A stretch of 32,113 nucleotides of DNA from Clostridium arbusti SL206 (GCF_000246895.1 NZ_BAEV01000036.1:1-32113); one strand, 5' to 3'; shown: positions 9,152 through 15,786, counted from the first letter of the stretch. The notes: generated by a model from the sequence alone, not told the origin. Numbers and translations: made by a program.

Positions 9152-9167
9152 CGTACTTTAAGGTAAG
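9152..9167 (-). promoter_or_regulatory. Candidate HxlR-type operator, site A (MFS gene)
   Basis: On the minus strand this reads CTTACCTTAAAGTACG, a CTTAC-N6-GTACG dyad. The same spacing and half-sites recur at 10731-10746 and 10886-10901. It lies 138 bp upstream of the MFS start codon. No experiment supports it. Confidence 0.55.
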
Positions 9168-9230
9168 GTACTAACTACAGGGTATGAATTTGGATAACGA
9201 GAGGGATATATAAGATAAAAAATTTGAATA

Positions 9231-9263
9231 AAAAAACTGTTGACATATTATGTATGTCAACAG
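9231..9263 (-). terminator. Terminator after hxlR-type regulator
   Basis: A perfect 11-bp stem (CTGTTGACATA paired with TATGTCAACAG, loop of 5) is followed on the minus strand by TTTTTT. It lies 11 bp after the regulator's stop codon. Confidence 0.85.
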
Positions 9264-9274
9264 CCCTAAGGGTA

Positions 9275-9616
9275 TTACTCACTACCTTTTTTAAGAGTAG
9301 AGAAATGTTTAAGAGACCAGTTTTCTATTATTTTTAAAGCAGGAACTATTTCGTTTCCTTTTTCAGTAAGATTATATTCAACTCTTGGAGGAACTTCAGG
9401 ATACACAGTTTTACTAATAAATCCGTCTTCTTCAAGTTGTTTTAATTGTTCATTTAGGACTTTTTGACTTACACTTCCAGTAATTCTTTGGAGTTCCAGA
9501 AATCTTTTAGTACCTTCAGATAAATGACAGAGTATTACAGCTTTCCATTTACCTCTTATGAGTTCAAAGCCCCAATCTAAATGACATACGTATTCTTTAC
9601 CTTTATAACTTAACAA
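9275..9616 (-). CDS. HxlR-family winged-helix transcriptional regulator
   Basis: The 113-residue length is normal for HxlR/YodB/HypR-type regulators, which act as dimers on dyad operators and often sense electrophiles or disulfide stress through a cysteine. The family pattern is clear: IRGKWKAVILCHLSEGTKRF near residues 20-39, VSQKVLNEQLKQLEEDGFI near 49-67, and the wing VPPRVEYNLTEKGNEIVP near 75-92. There are two cysteines, C11 and C30; C11 is near the N-terminal sensing position of related proteins. The start is TTG at 9616, chosen because AGGTGA lies seven bases before it. A short hairpin repeat lies just upstream. Possible targets are the MFS gene, the enone-reductase remnant and the radical SAM gene. 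Confidence 0.9.
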   Translation of the reverse strand: MLSYKGKEYVCHLDWGFELIRGKWKAVILCHLSEGTKRFLELQRITGSVSQKVLNEQLKQLEEDGFISKTVYPEVPPRVEYNLTEKGNEIVPALKIIENWSLKHFSTLKKGSE

Positions 9617-9655
9617 ATATCAATCACCTGCCACCAAATAATAAATTTACATATA

Positions 9656-9721
9656 ACATCTGAAAATAAATAACAAGTCAAATATACTAGCATACTGAAT
9701 AGTTATTATTTGGAGACGCCT
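9656..9721 (+). repeat. Short (~66 bp) centre-less copy of the hairpin repeat
   Basis: TGAAAATAAATAACAAGTCA is followed after a short joint by CTAGCATACTGAATAGTTAT and a degenerate GACGCCT end. The inner hairpin module of the full element is missing. It lies in the upstream region of the HxlR gene. Confidence 0.8.
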
Positions 9722-9770
9722 ATAGTCATATTATAATATAGATTTATGAAATTTGAAAATAAAGCAAATA

Positions 9771-9801
9771 AAAAAAGCTGTACCGCGAAGACACAGCCTT
9801 T
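9771..9801 (-). terminator. Terminator downstream of the Old Yellow Enzyme remnant
   Basis: On the minus strand AAGGCTGT and ACAGCTTTTTTT flank a GTCTTCGCGGT loop region, giving a GC stem followed by seven T residues. Confidence 0.7.
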
Positions 9802-9804
9802 AGT

Positions 9805-9839
9805 ATGTATATTAAATCTATCTTAGATTTAATATACAT
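9805..9839. repeat. Perfect 16-bp inverted repeat overlapping the 3' end of the reductase remnant
   Basis: ATGTATATTAAATCTA at 9805-9820 is exactly complementary to 9824-9839, with a 3-base loop. The last six codons and the stop of the enone-reductase frame lie within it. It is followed on the minus strand by the separate terminator at 9771-9801. Confidence 0.85.
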
Positions 9840-10699
9840 CTTTTACCTGGTGTATAATAGCACTTATTGCATGAGACACATCTTGGCTCTTTAGTATCTC
9901 CTGAAGCCCAACGATTTACTAAATCTGGCTCACAAGTCAAGGGTCTTCCCAGTGCAAAATACTCGATATTAGAGTTATTTAAAATTTCTTCCATTAACTC
10001 AATATGTCTGTTACCACCAACTAAAATAACAGGAATAGAAATCCTTTTTGATAGCTCTATGGCATAATCCTTAAAGTAGCTTTATTTCTCTATACTGCCA
10101 GCTATACCTGTTCTTGCGGTGGTAAGATTATTTTCTATTGACTCCGTAATGGATTCATTACCACCACTTATATCTATTGCATCTACACCAAGCTCTGATA
10201 AACGTTCTGTGGCGTATAGACTATCTTCTAAAGTTAAACCATTTTCCTTCATATAATCTGAGCTATTTAGTTTGAAAAATATTGGGAAATTTTCTCCAAC
10301 AACTTTACGTATTTCTCTATATACATCAAATAGAATTCTTGCACGATTTTCAATACTACCACCGTACTCATCAGTTCTTCTATTTAAGTATGGACATAGG
10401 AACTGACTTAAAAAGTATCCATGGGCAGCATGAACTTCTACACCATCAAAGCCTGCCTTCTTGGCTCTAAGTGCAGCTTCACCATATACTTTTACAAGTT
10501 CTTTAATCTGTTCTTTTGTAATTGGAGTTGGAGTAATCTTAGTACTCTGATTTTCTACTGCTGATGGTCCAAAAATTTCTCTTCCCTCTACAGGAACATA
10601 AGTAAGTGAACCACCACAAGCAATTTGCATTATTATATTTGTATCATACCTATGAATCATATCTGTAAATTTTTTGAAATCCTCATCATTTCTAATAAA
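9818..10699 (-). pseudogene. Truncated, nonsense-interrupted NADH:flavin oxidoreductase (Old Yellow Enzyme family)
   Basis: The reading frame encodes most of an FMN-dependent enone reductase barrel: KKAGFDGVEVHAAHGYFLSQ, then LNRRTDEYGGSIENRARI and the substrate/FMN strands. The frame is cut at TAA 10082-10084, after GSIEK. It resumes in the same frame with SYFKDYAIELSK, then ISIPVILVGGNRHIE, FALGRPL and a cysteine-rich tail CVSCNKCYYTPGKRC, and stops at 9818. The family normally has about 85-95 more N-terminal residues; here homology begins abruptly near FIRNDEDFKKF, directly behind a promoter-like region. The first in-frame ATG is at 10660. A 5' deletion and a premature stop (perhaps GAA to TAA) make it inactive. 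The single stop could be a sequencing error, but the missing N-terminus could not be. Confidence 0.85.
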
Positions 10700-10730
10700 T
10701 CATAGCATAATTAAAAATTAAAAAATAGTA

Positions 10731-10746
10731 CGTACTTTTTTGTAAG
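10731..10746 (-). promoter_or_regulatory. Candidate HxlR-type operator, site B (reductase remnant)
   Basis: The minus strand reads CTTACAAAAAAGTACG followed by TACTA. It has the same CTTAC-N6-GTACG form as site A and lies just upstream of the possible -35 region of the reductase remnant. Confidence 0.55.
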
Positions 10747-10885
10747 ATAGCTAACCTAAAGGAAAGTAGGACTTTCTACATATCAAGAAAGACAGGAAGA
10801 AGATACAGAAGTCAATTTATATGAAACTGTAAGCTAATAAAAAGAAGAGGGCTTTTCACTGAACAAATATTTATAATTTTCATAA

Positions 10886-10901
10886 CTTACTCTAAAGTGC
10901 G
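10886..10901 (+). promoter_or_regulatory. Candidate HxlR-type operator, site C (radical SAM gene)
   Basis: The plus strand reads CTTACTCTAAAGTGCG followed by TACTA. The half-sites and six-base spacing agree with sites A and B. It lies 71 bp before the radical SAM start codon. Confidence 0.55.
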
Positions 10902-10972
10902 TACTACCTTAAATAGTTGTGTCGTAGTAAACTTATAGTAATAAGATCTATGAATAAAAAGGAGAGGTGAAA

Positions 10973-11872
10973 ATGAAATATACTGGACCAGTTTATCGTC
11001 CACCATTTGAAGCAAACTCATTATTACTACAAGTTACTGTAGGATGTAGCCATAATAAATGTAGCTTCTGTACCATGTATAGCAATGTTCCTTTTCAAAT
11101 AGAAACTATGGAACAAATTGAAAAAGATTTATTAGAAGCTAGAAAAATTTATCCTGAAGTAAATCGTATATTCTTAGTAAATGCTGATCCATTTGCTTTA
11201 AGTGCAGATAAACTTAAATTAATTGCAAAAAAAATAAATGAAATTTTACCTGAAGTTGAGACTATAGCTATGTATGCCTCAGTTAAAAACATAATAAATA
11301 AAACAGATGATGAGCTTAAAGAATTAAGAGTTTTAAAGATTAATGACCTTAATATTGGATTAGAATCTGGTATGCCTGAGGTAGTTAAACACTTTAATAA
11401 GGGGTTTACTGTTGATGAAGCTAAAGCACAGTTAAAGCGTTTAACAAATGCCGGTATAGACTTTAGTGTAAATATTATAATCGGAGGAGCTGGTAGTGAA
11501 AAAACACATGAAAATGCAATTGCGAATAGTAAATTACTAAATGAAATTAATCCAAAGCTCATCTTTATTGCTACTTTACATGTTGATTCTGGTAGCCCAC
11601 TTGATGAAGAAGTAAATAAAGGACTTTTTAAAGAAAATACCTTACGTCAAAATATTGAAGAGGAAATTGAGATGTTAAGTGGACTTAACTTGGATAATAC
11701 GTATTTTTTCGGTCTTCATACATCTAATGTAATACCAGTTCATGGTATATTACCAGAAAAGAAAGATGAAATGATTGCAACACTAAAAGACGGTTTAAAT
11801 TCAATAAGAGTAGGATATTTAGACGGTCACCTAAAAAAAGGTGCAGAAGGTAATATTTCAATACTTAGATAA
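10973..11872 (+). CDS. Radical SAM protein with a CX4CX2C cluster motif
   Basis: The 299-residue protein starts LLLQVTVGCSHNKCSFCTMY near residues 20-39. The three cysteines, which should bind the [4Fe-4S] cluster that cleaves SAM, are spaced C-x4-C-x2-C rather than the usual C-x3-C-x2-C. The partial TIM barrel follows, with DLNIGLESGMPEVVKHFNKG near 124-143 and the glycine-rich IIIGGAGS near 167-174. It resembles a family of Elp3/MiaB-like proteins annotated only as radical SAM; the substrate is unknown. The start is placed at ATG 10973, eight bases after GGAGAGG; the GTG at 10967 is too close to that site. An HxlR-like dyad upstream suggests shared control with the MFS exporter. It is a single-gene unit with its own terminator. 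Confidence 0.85.
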   Translation: MKYTGPVYRPPFEANSLLLQVTVGCSHNKCSFCTMYSNVPFQIETMEQIEKDLLEARKIYPEVNRIFLVNADPFALSADKLKLIAKKINEILPEVETIAMYASVKNIINKTDDELKELRVLKINDLNIGLESGMPEVVKHFNKGFTVDEAKAQLKRLTNAGIDFSVNIIIGGAGSEKTHENAIANSKLLNEINPKLIFIATLHVDSGSPLDEEVNKGLFKENTLRQNIEEEIEMLSGLNLDNTYFFGLHTSNVIPVHGILPEKKDEMIATLKDGLNSIRVGYLDGHLKKGAEGNISILR

Positions 11873-11876
11873 GATT

Positions 11877-11911
11877 AAACGGTAGAGTAGATTAAATTTA
11901 CTCTACCGTTT
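11877..11911. terminator. Bidirectional terminator after the radical SAM gene
   Basis: A perfect 13-bp stem AAACGGTAGAGTA (11877-11889) with TACTCTACCGTTT (11899-11911) surrounds a 9-base loop. Confidence 0.9.
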
Positions 11912-11981
11912 AAATAAATTTAAATTGGAAGCTGCGTAAGGAGTTAGAATTACATCGATGAATTTGTAGTATAAATTTAAT

Positions 11982-12740
11982 TTAATGTTTACTTCCACCA
12001 ATTATACTCCACAAATGGTACTTTACGAATAAGTCAACATTAGAAAAGCCAGCATCTTTTAGCCATTCAATCTGACTAAGGAAACTTTCATGTATATCGT
12101 CTCCCTTTACCTTAGGGGTATCCATATGCTTAACATTCCTTTCCTGCCATTTACTAAAGGTAGATATAAAGCTCTCATAGTATTTTAGTTTCTCAGCAGG
12201 AATTTGTGATTTTGCATTATTAACATAGTCAATCCAAAAATTCATGCTATTTATGTAGGAATCTTTATACAATGTTTTCATTTCATCACAGTTAAAGAAC
12301 CAGCCAGAAGGTTTAAGCATATTGAAGCAGGTTTTATATAATGATTTTTTCTCTTCAGTTTCTAAGTGATGAATGGCAGACATGGAAAAAATTAAATCTG
12401 CCTTTACTTTAACTTTACTTTCTAAGTTATCCTGTAAAGTAGTTGTGATATATTCTACTCTGTCGGAGTAAGCACTTAGTCTCTCTTTAGCAGCTTTCAT
12501 AAAATCAGTAGAATAGTCTATCCAATAACATTTAGCTTTTGGAAAGTTACTTAGGATTCTTTCTAAAAATATTCCACTACCTGAACCTAAATCGAATACA
12601 ACTATTTCATCATCTTTCTTAAAAGGAGCTGATTTTATTGCTTCATTTTGAAGAAAATCGTATTGAGGTAGTACATATTTAATCATCTCGTTATAAGTTT
12701 GAGCCATTGAAAAAAATCTATCTTTGTCTTTGTAGTCCAT
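11982..12740 (-). CDS. Class I SAM-dependent methyltransferase
   Basis: The 252-residue protein has motif I VVFDLGSGSGIFLERIL near residues 46-62, an acidic residue after it (YWIDYS near 72-77), and the later motif DLIFSMSAIHHLE near 114-126. The N-terminal part (MAQTYNEMIKYVLPQYDFLQ near 12-31) and tryptophan-rich tail resemble small-molecule methyltransferases of clostridia that are uncharacterised. The ATG at 12740 is chosen over an upstream in-frame start because GGAAGAGGAGAAG lies just before it. A striking 19-bp palindrome and an HxlR-like half-site lie upstream. The substrate is unknown. The gene is transcribed away from the radical SAM gene and convergent with it. Confidence 0.8.
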   Translation of the reverse strand: MDYKDKDRFFSMAQTYNEMIKYVLPQYDFLQNEAIKSAPFKKDDEIVVFDLGSGSGIFLERILSNFPKAKCYWIDYSTDFMKAAKERLSAYSDRVEYITTTLQDNLESKVKVKADLIFSMSAIHHLETEEKKSLYKTCFNMLKPSGWFFNCDEMKTLYKDSYINSMNFWIDYVNNAKSQIPAEKLKYYESFISTFSKWQERNVKHMDTPKVKGDDIHESFLSQIEWLKDAGFSNVDLFVKYHLWSIIGGSKH

Positions 12741-12773
12741 TGTTCTTCTCCTCTTCCTATTATATATAGTGTA

Positions 12774-12792
12774 CAAGGTACGTCGTACCTTG
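12774..12792. promoter_or_regulatory. 19-bp palindromic operator upstream of the methyltransferase
   Basis: CAAGGTACG and CGTACCTTG are perfect 9-bp inverted halves around a single base. On the minus strand the site is followed 8 bp later by TATAAT, so it occupies the spacer and -35 region of the likely methyltransferase promoter. That placement fits a repressor, or a MerR-type activator. No matching regulator gene is adjacent. Confidence 0.65.
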
Positions 12793-12866
12793 CCATGGCA
12801 AAATTTATACATAGACTACATATAAATAATGTAGTCTATAATTTGATTATTTTACGATTACAATTT

Positions 12867-12881
12867 AGTACGCATTTTAAG
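12867..12881 (-). promoter_or_regulatory. Weak HxlR-like half site (site D)
   Basis: The minus strand reads CTTAAAATGCGTACT. It agrees with the right half of sites B and C (AAAGTRCGTACT) apart from one base, but lacks the CTTAC half at the proper spacing. It lies between the CPBP gene and the methyltransferase. It is listed as a partial match only. Confidence 0.3.
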
Positions 12882-12902
12882 AATATTGTGAAGTATCAAT
12901 AC

Positions 12903-13688
12903 TTATATATAATTATTAAAAAAATCATAGAATGTATGAAATATAGTAGTAGAAGCTATGTTTTTACATTTTAAAAATAAATATCCCATAAATAAAGCAC
13001 CTGGTAATATTCCAATTAATGAAACAAAGATATTAATAGCATTCATATTACCTAATAATATTCTTTGAAATATATGAGAAAAAGAAAAGATTAATGCTAA
13101 AGATATTAAACCTTTTTTATCCCCTAACCATTCTGTTAATCTGTATTGAACATATCCTCTAAATATAATTTCCTCGCCTAAAGCCGTAAAGAAGCAATTC
13201 ATTAGGCTCCATATACTAAATGAGAATTGTGGAATAACTACATACTTAAATTTATGTTTTATTATTACTATGCATAAAAAAAACAAAAGATAGCTTATTA
13301 AGCCAATAAATATAGATTTAAAAATATTATTTTTAGTTATACCCAAACTAGATAATCTTTCTTTCCTTAATGCAGCTAAAACCATTACAGGCATAATTTC
13401 TAATATTGCGATAATAATATAAATAATTAATCCTGTACCACTATCTTCATCAACTTTCATTTGATTTACTATAAAAATTTTTATAAAAATTAAAATGAGT
13501 GGACACATAATAATTATTATACTTGAAACAACAATTAAACTAATAATTGCTGAATGCTTGATATTTACCAATTTCATTTCTTTATAATTAAAATTTATCC
13601 TTTTAATTATAAATCTAACAGCAAAGTAAGTTATTATCAGACTAAACATTATATATAAAGTATTAGTTGGCAATTGTGATATCTGCAT
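12903..13688 (-). CDS. CPBP-family intramembrane metalloprotease
   Basis: The 261-residue membrane protein has about seven or eight hydrophobic segments. The CPBP (Abi/Rce1-like) motifs are present in order: ALGEEIIFRGYVQYRL (EExxxR) near residues 169-184, SLALIFSFSHIFQ (FxxxH) near 194-206, and HTFYDFF near the C-terminus. In this family the glutamates and histidines bind zinc in the membrane; roles include CAAX-like proteolysis and bacteriocin self-immunity. No bacteriocin precursor is visible nearby. The ATG at 13688 follows AAGGGAG and is preferred to the ATG seven codons upstream. A recombinase remnant lies directly upstream, so the gene may have arrived with, or been left by, a mobile element. 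Confidence 0.85.
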   Translation of the reverse strand: MQISQLPTNTLYIMFSLIITYFAVRFIIKRINFNYKEMKLVNIKHSAIISLIVVSSIIIIMCPLILIFIKIFIVNQMKVDEDSGTGLIIYIIIAILEIMPVMVLAALRKERLSSLGITKNNIFKSIFIGLISYLLFFLCIVIIKHKFKYVVIPQFSFSIWSLMNCFFTALGEEIIFRGYVQYRLTEWLGDKKGLISLALIFSFSHIFQRILLGNMNAINIFVSLIGILPGALFMGYLFLKCKNIASTTIFHTFYDFFNNYI

Positions 13689-13763
13689 ATATGCTACTCC
13701 CTTCATCAATAAGCTCTACTGTAACTTAACAAAATATATGTCATAACGTTCATAATATTCTTC

Positions 13764-13945
13764 TCACCTAATTTTACTTCGCCCTTTTTTACGATTACGT
13801 ACTTTACAATCTTTCATATAATTTATTATATTATTGCTATATTCTTCATGTCTTAAAATATAATCATAGAAAGCTAACAATTTATGGTTCTTGAGATTCT
13901 AGCTTCATCTAATATTTTGATAGGTATTACCTTTAAACTCTCATA
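13764..13945 (-). pseudogene. Degenerate, frameshifted tyrosine recombinase (Tn554 TnpA-like) fragment
   Basis: On the minus strand one frame reads YESLKVIPIKILDEARISRT and IN, then stops; after a frameshift the next frame continues KLLAFYDYILRHEEYSNNII and ends at TGA 13764-13766. Joined together this resembles the N-terminal core-binding domain of clostridial tyrosine recombinases, where a TINxxLxAxxxFYDYxxRHE pattern is common. The catalytic domain with the R-H-R-Y residues is absent. There is no start codon or ribosome site. It is a relic about 60 codons long, next to the deleted GH32 gene. The identification is from motif memory. Confidence 0.65.
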
Positions 13946-14063
13946 CTAATTCTATAATTAACTATAAAAGTAACAATAATATTATTATAGAACAGAATTA
14001 AGTATAACTGAAATGAATATTATTTATATTTATTATAACTTTAAAGAATATTAAGAACTGATG

Positions 14064-14092
14064 TTGACTGATAATATTAAGTAATATATGAT
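14064..14092 (+). promoter_or_regulatory. Likely promoter of the sucrose hydrolase remnant
   Basis: TTGACT at 14064-14069 and TATGAT at 14087-14092 have a 17-base spacer, 44 bp before the start codon. A following AACGATTT only loosely resembles a LacI/CcpA-type half site. Confidence 0.6.
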
Positions 14093-14136
14093 AACGATTT
14101 CTAAAATAAAATTTAAAAATTTGGAGGAATTTATTT

Positions 14137-15262
14137 ATGAATTTGTATAGGTCGATTTATCACTTTATGCCAGAAAAAAATTGGATGAATGATCCTAACG
14201 GACTTGTTTACTATAAGGGAGAATACCATATATTCTACCAATATAATCCTAATGGTTTTGAATGGGGAACAATGCATTGGGGACATGCAAAGAGTAAGGA
14301 CTTAATTTATTGGGAACATCTCCCCATTGCCCTATATCCATCTAAGGAAAAAGGTGAAACACATTGTTTTTCAGGTTGTTGTGTGATTAATGGCGATGAA
14401 CCTATAATTTTTTATACAAGTATAGGGGAAGGTGAAAGAAATGCTAAAACTGGAGCACAACAGTGGATGGCTATAAGTAAAGATGACATGAATATCTGGG
14501 AAAAGTATGATAAAAATCCAGTACTCTCTTTAGATTTACATGGTGATATGGATGTAAAAGAGTGGAGAGATCCTTTTGTTTGGAAGGATGGAGACAGTTG
14601 GTACATGGTACTTGGTGGAAGCTGTAATGATGAGGGGTGTGTTTTCATATATAAATCTGCAGATGTTTGGATGGCTCAAGGAAACTTCCAGAGGTAAACT
14701 TAAAGTTGGAGAATGGGCAGGCGTTCAATCCATACCTAGAATATTAGCTATTGAAGACAATAAGCTTCATATGGAACCAGCAGAAGAGTTACAGGTATTA
14801 AGAAAAAATCATAAAAAATATGAAAATATAGATATATCAGAAAGCTGGATGCCGGAAACAAAGGGAAAAGCTTTAGAAATAATTGCTGAGTTCAATATTA
14901 ATGATGATATAAAGGAATTTACCATAGATATTTTAGCATCAAAGGATAATGAAGAAAAAACTTCTATAGTATACAGTACTGAAAATAATAGGTTATCTGT
15001 AGATAGAAATAAGTCAAGTGCATCCAATTTAACAGATCAATCCAAATTGGGAACTGATTTTTCACTTGAAGAAGGTGAAACACTAAAATTACACATTTTT
15101 ATTGATTATTCTACTGTTGAAGTATTTGCTAATTACAGAAAATGTATATCTACAAGAGTATATCCAATAAAAGTAGATAGTGAAAATATTAAAATTTCTA
15201 TATTGGAAGGGGATAAACTTAAACTTAAATCTTTTGACATTTGGGAAATGAATTCAATTTAG
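14137..15262 (+). pseudogene. scrB: Sucrose-6-phosphate hydrolase (GH32) with internal frame-changing deletion
   Basis: The first frame (14137-14697) encodes the GH32 N-terminus. It includes the nucleophile motif WMNDPNG near residues 16-22, HWGHAKSKDL near 48-57 and the transition-state aspartate in EWRDPFVW near 141-148. It then runs into TAA after YKSADV. In the +1-shifted frame from about 14666 the sequence is again GH32: GWLKETSRGKLKVGEWAGVQ, the PRIL strand and the beta-sandwich domain ending at 15262. The block between, which should hold the general-acid EC motif, is missing (roughly 110 residues compared with the usual 480-490). The deletion joins two frames and removes a catalytic residue, so the gene is dead. 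The promoter and GGAGG site are intact. No PTS or fructokinase genes are nearby. Confidence 0.9.
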
Positions 15263-15269
15263 TGATAAT

Positions 15270-15327
15270 AAAAAAGTAAGTGGGGAAAGCTAATTAATTA
15301 TTTTTACGTTTCCCCATTACTTTTTTA
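15270..15327. terminator. Terminator after the GH32 remnant
   Basis: AAAAAAGTAAGTGGGGAAA pairs with TTTCCCCATTACTTTTTT across a roughly 20-base loop, ending in a T run. It insulates the remnant from the kdp promoter. Confidence 0.8.
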
Positions 15328-15342
15328 TTTCAATAAATATTT

Positions 15343-15379
15343 AAAATCTTTATAAAATCTTTATACAGATAAGTACAAT
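15343..15379 (+). promoter_or_regulatory. kdp promoter with two 11-bp tandem repeats (candidate KdpE site)
   Basis: AAAATCTTTAT occurs twice head-to-tail at 15343-15353 and 15354-15364. After nine bases comes TACAAT (15374-15379), a good -10 box without a good -35. Direct 11-bp repeats next to a weak -35 are the usual site of OmpR/PhoB-type response regulators. As the kdp genes follow, KdpE is the natural candidate. The csoR promoter has the same arrangement. Confidence 0.7.
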
Positions 15380-15445
15380 CTTAACTACAACTTTATATGT
15401 AAGCTGATAATATTAAGTTTGAAAAGAACAGGGGGTGGAAATATT

Positions 15446-15541
15446 ATGCTAGACATTGTATTTATAGCTGTAATTTTAATTGGATTTATAGCTCTAAAAT
15501 ATTTTGCAGACTGGTGTGAAAGACAGATAAGTAAAAAATAA
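15446..15541 (+). CDS. 31-residue hydrophobic peptide preceding kdpF
   Basis: The ORF encodes a peptide beginning MLDIVFIAVILIGFIALKYF and ending DWCERQISKK: one membrane helix and a charged tail of 10-12 residues. AGGGGGTGG precedes the ATG. It is 17 bp upstream of kdpF and in the same transcript. C. acetobutylicum kdp loci are reported to begin with two small hydrophobic ORFs (orfZ, orfY), and this would be the first of them. By position it may assist the Kdp ATPase in the membrane, but its function is unknown. Confidence 0.7.
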   Translation: MLDIVFIAVILIGFIALKYFADWCERQISKK

Positions 15542-15558
15542 TAAAAGGAGGTATTATT

Positions 15559-15636
15559 ATGATTTTTTTAGGTATTGTGATTATTTTATTATTTGTTTAT
15601 TTATTCTATTCATTATTTAATCCTGAGAAATTTTGA
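15559..15636 (+). CDS. kdpF: KdpF-like small subunit of the potassium ATPase
   Basis: The 25-residue peptide starts MIFLGIVIILLFVYLFYSLF and ends NPEKF. A single membrane helix ending in a P-E-K/R-F motif is the hallmark of KdpF, which stabilises the KdpABC complex in the membrane. AAAGGAGG lies nine bases before the ATG. In most kdp operons kdpA follows directly; here a 148-bp copy of the hairpin repeat begins three bases after the kdpF stop codon and separates it from kdpA. Confidence 0.85.
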   Translation: MIFLGIVIILLFVYLFYSLFNPEKF

Positions 15637-15638
15637 TT

Positions 15639-15786
15639 AGGCATGTGAAAATAAATAGGAAGTCAAAGATTCGAGGTCTATTTTGAATTCTACAAGGGAA
15701 CAGGTTAAGCTATCTGAGGGTTCTGTTGACGCAGTAAGATGCAAAATAGATTAGCATACTGACTGGTTATTTATTTGAATATGTCC
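15639..15786 (+). repeat. 148-bp copy of the hairpin repeat between kdpF and kdpA
   Basis: It starts AGGCATGTGAAAATAAATAG and ends TTATTTATTTGAATATGTCC, with the inner hairpin module present but about 12 bp shorter than in the copies at 1 and 29673. A few changes weaken the inner stem. The right end supplies a spurious in-frame ATG upstream of kdpA. The copy lies inside the kdp operon, so it must be transcribed with it. Confidence 0.88.

Larger units (their letters stand above)
10700..10972. other. Divergent regulatory region with two HxlR-like dyads
   Basis: There is no supported gene here. The stretch separates the reductase remnant (minus) from the radical SAM gene (plus). It carries dyads at 10731-10746 and 10886-10901, facing opposite genes. 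A TATGAT at 10700-10705 on the minus strand could be a -10 box for the remnant. The middle (10760-10870) shows nothing recognisable. Confidence 0.5.

Noticed and set aside
12741-12812. Longer methyltransferase start with 24 extra residues
   Set aside because: The extension would run through the 19-bp palindrome and the TATAAT box; the ATG at 12740 has a strong purine-rich ribosome site.
13793-13811. Another HxlR-like site (GATTACGTACTTTACAATC) upstream of the CPBP gene
   Set aside because: Only the AAAGTACGTA core matches; the CTTAC half is absent, and the bases lie inside the decayed recombinase coding frame, so chance is the simpler explanation.
14093-14110. CcpA cre site at the GH32 promoter
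   Set aside because: The sequence TGATAACGATTTCT departs from the TGWAANCGNTNWCA pattern at several key bases.
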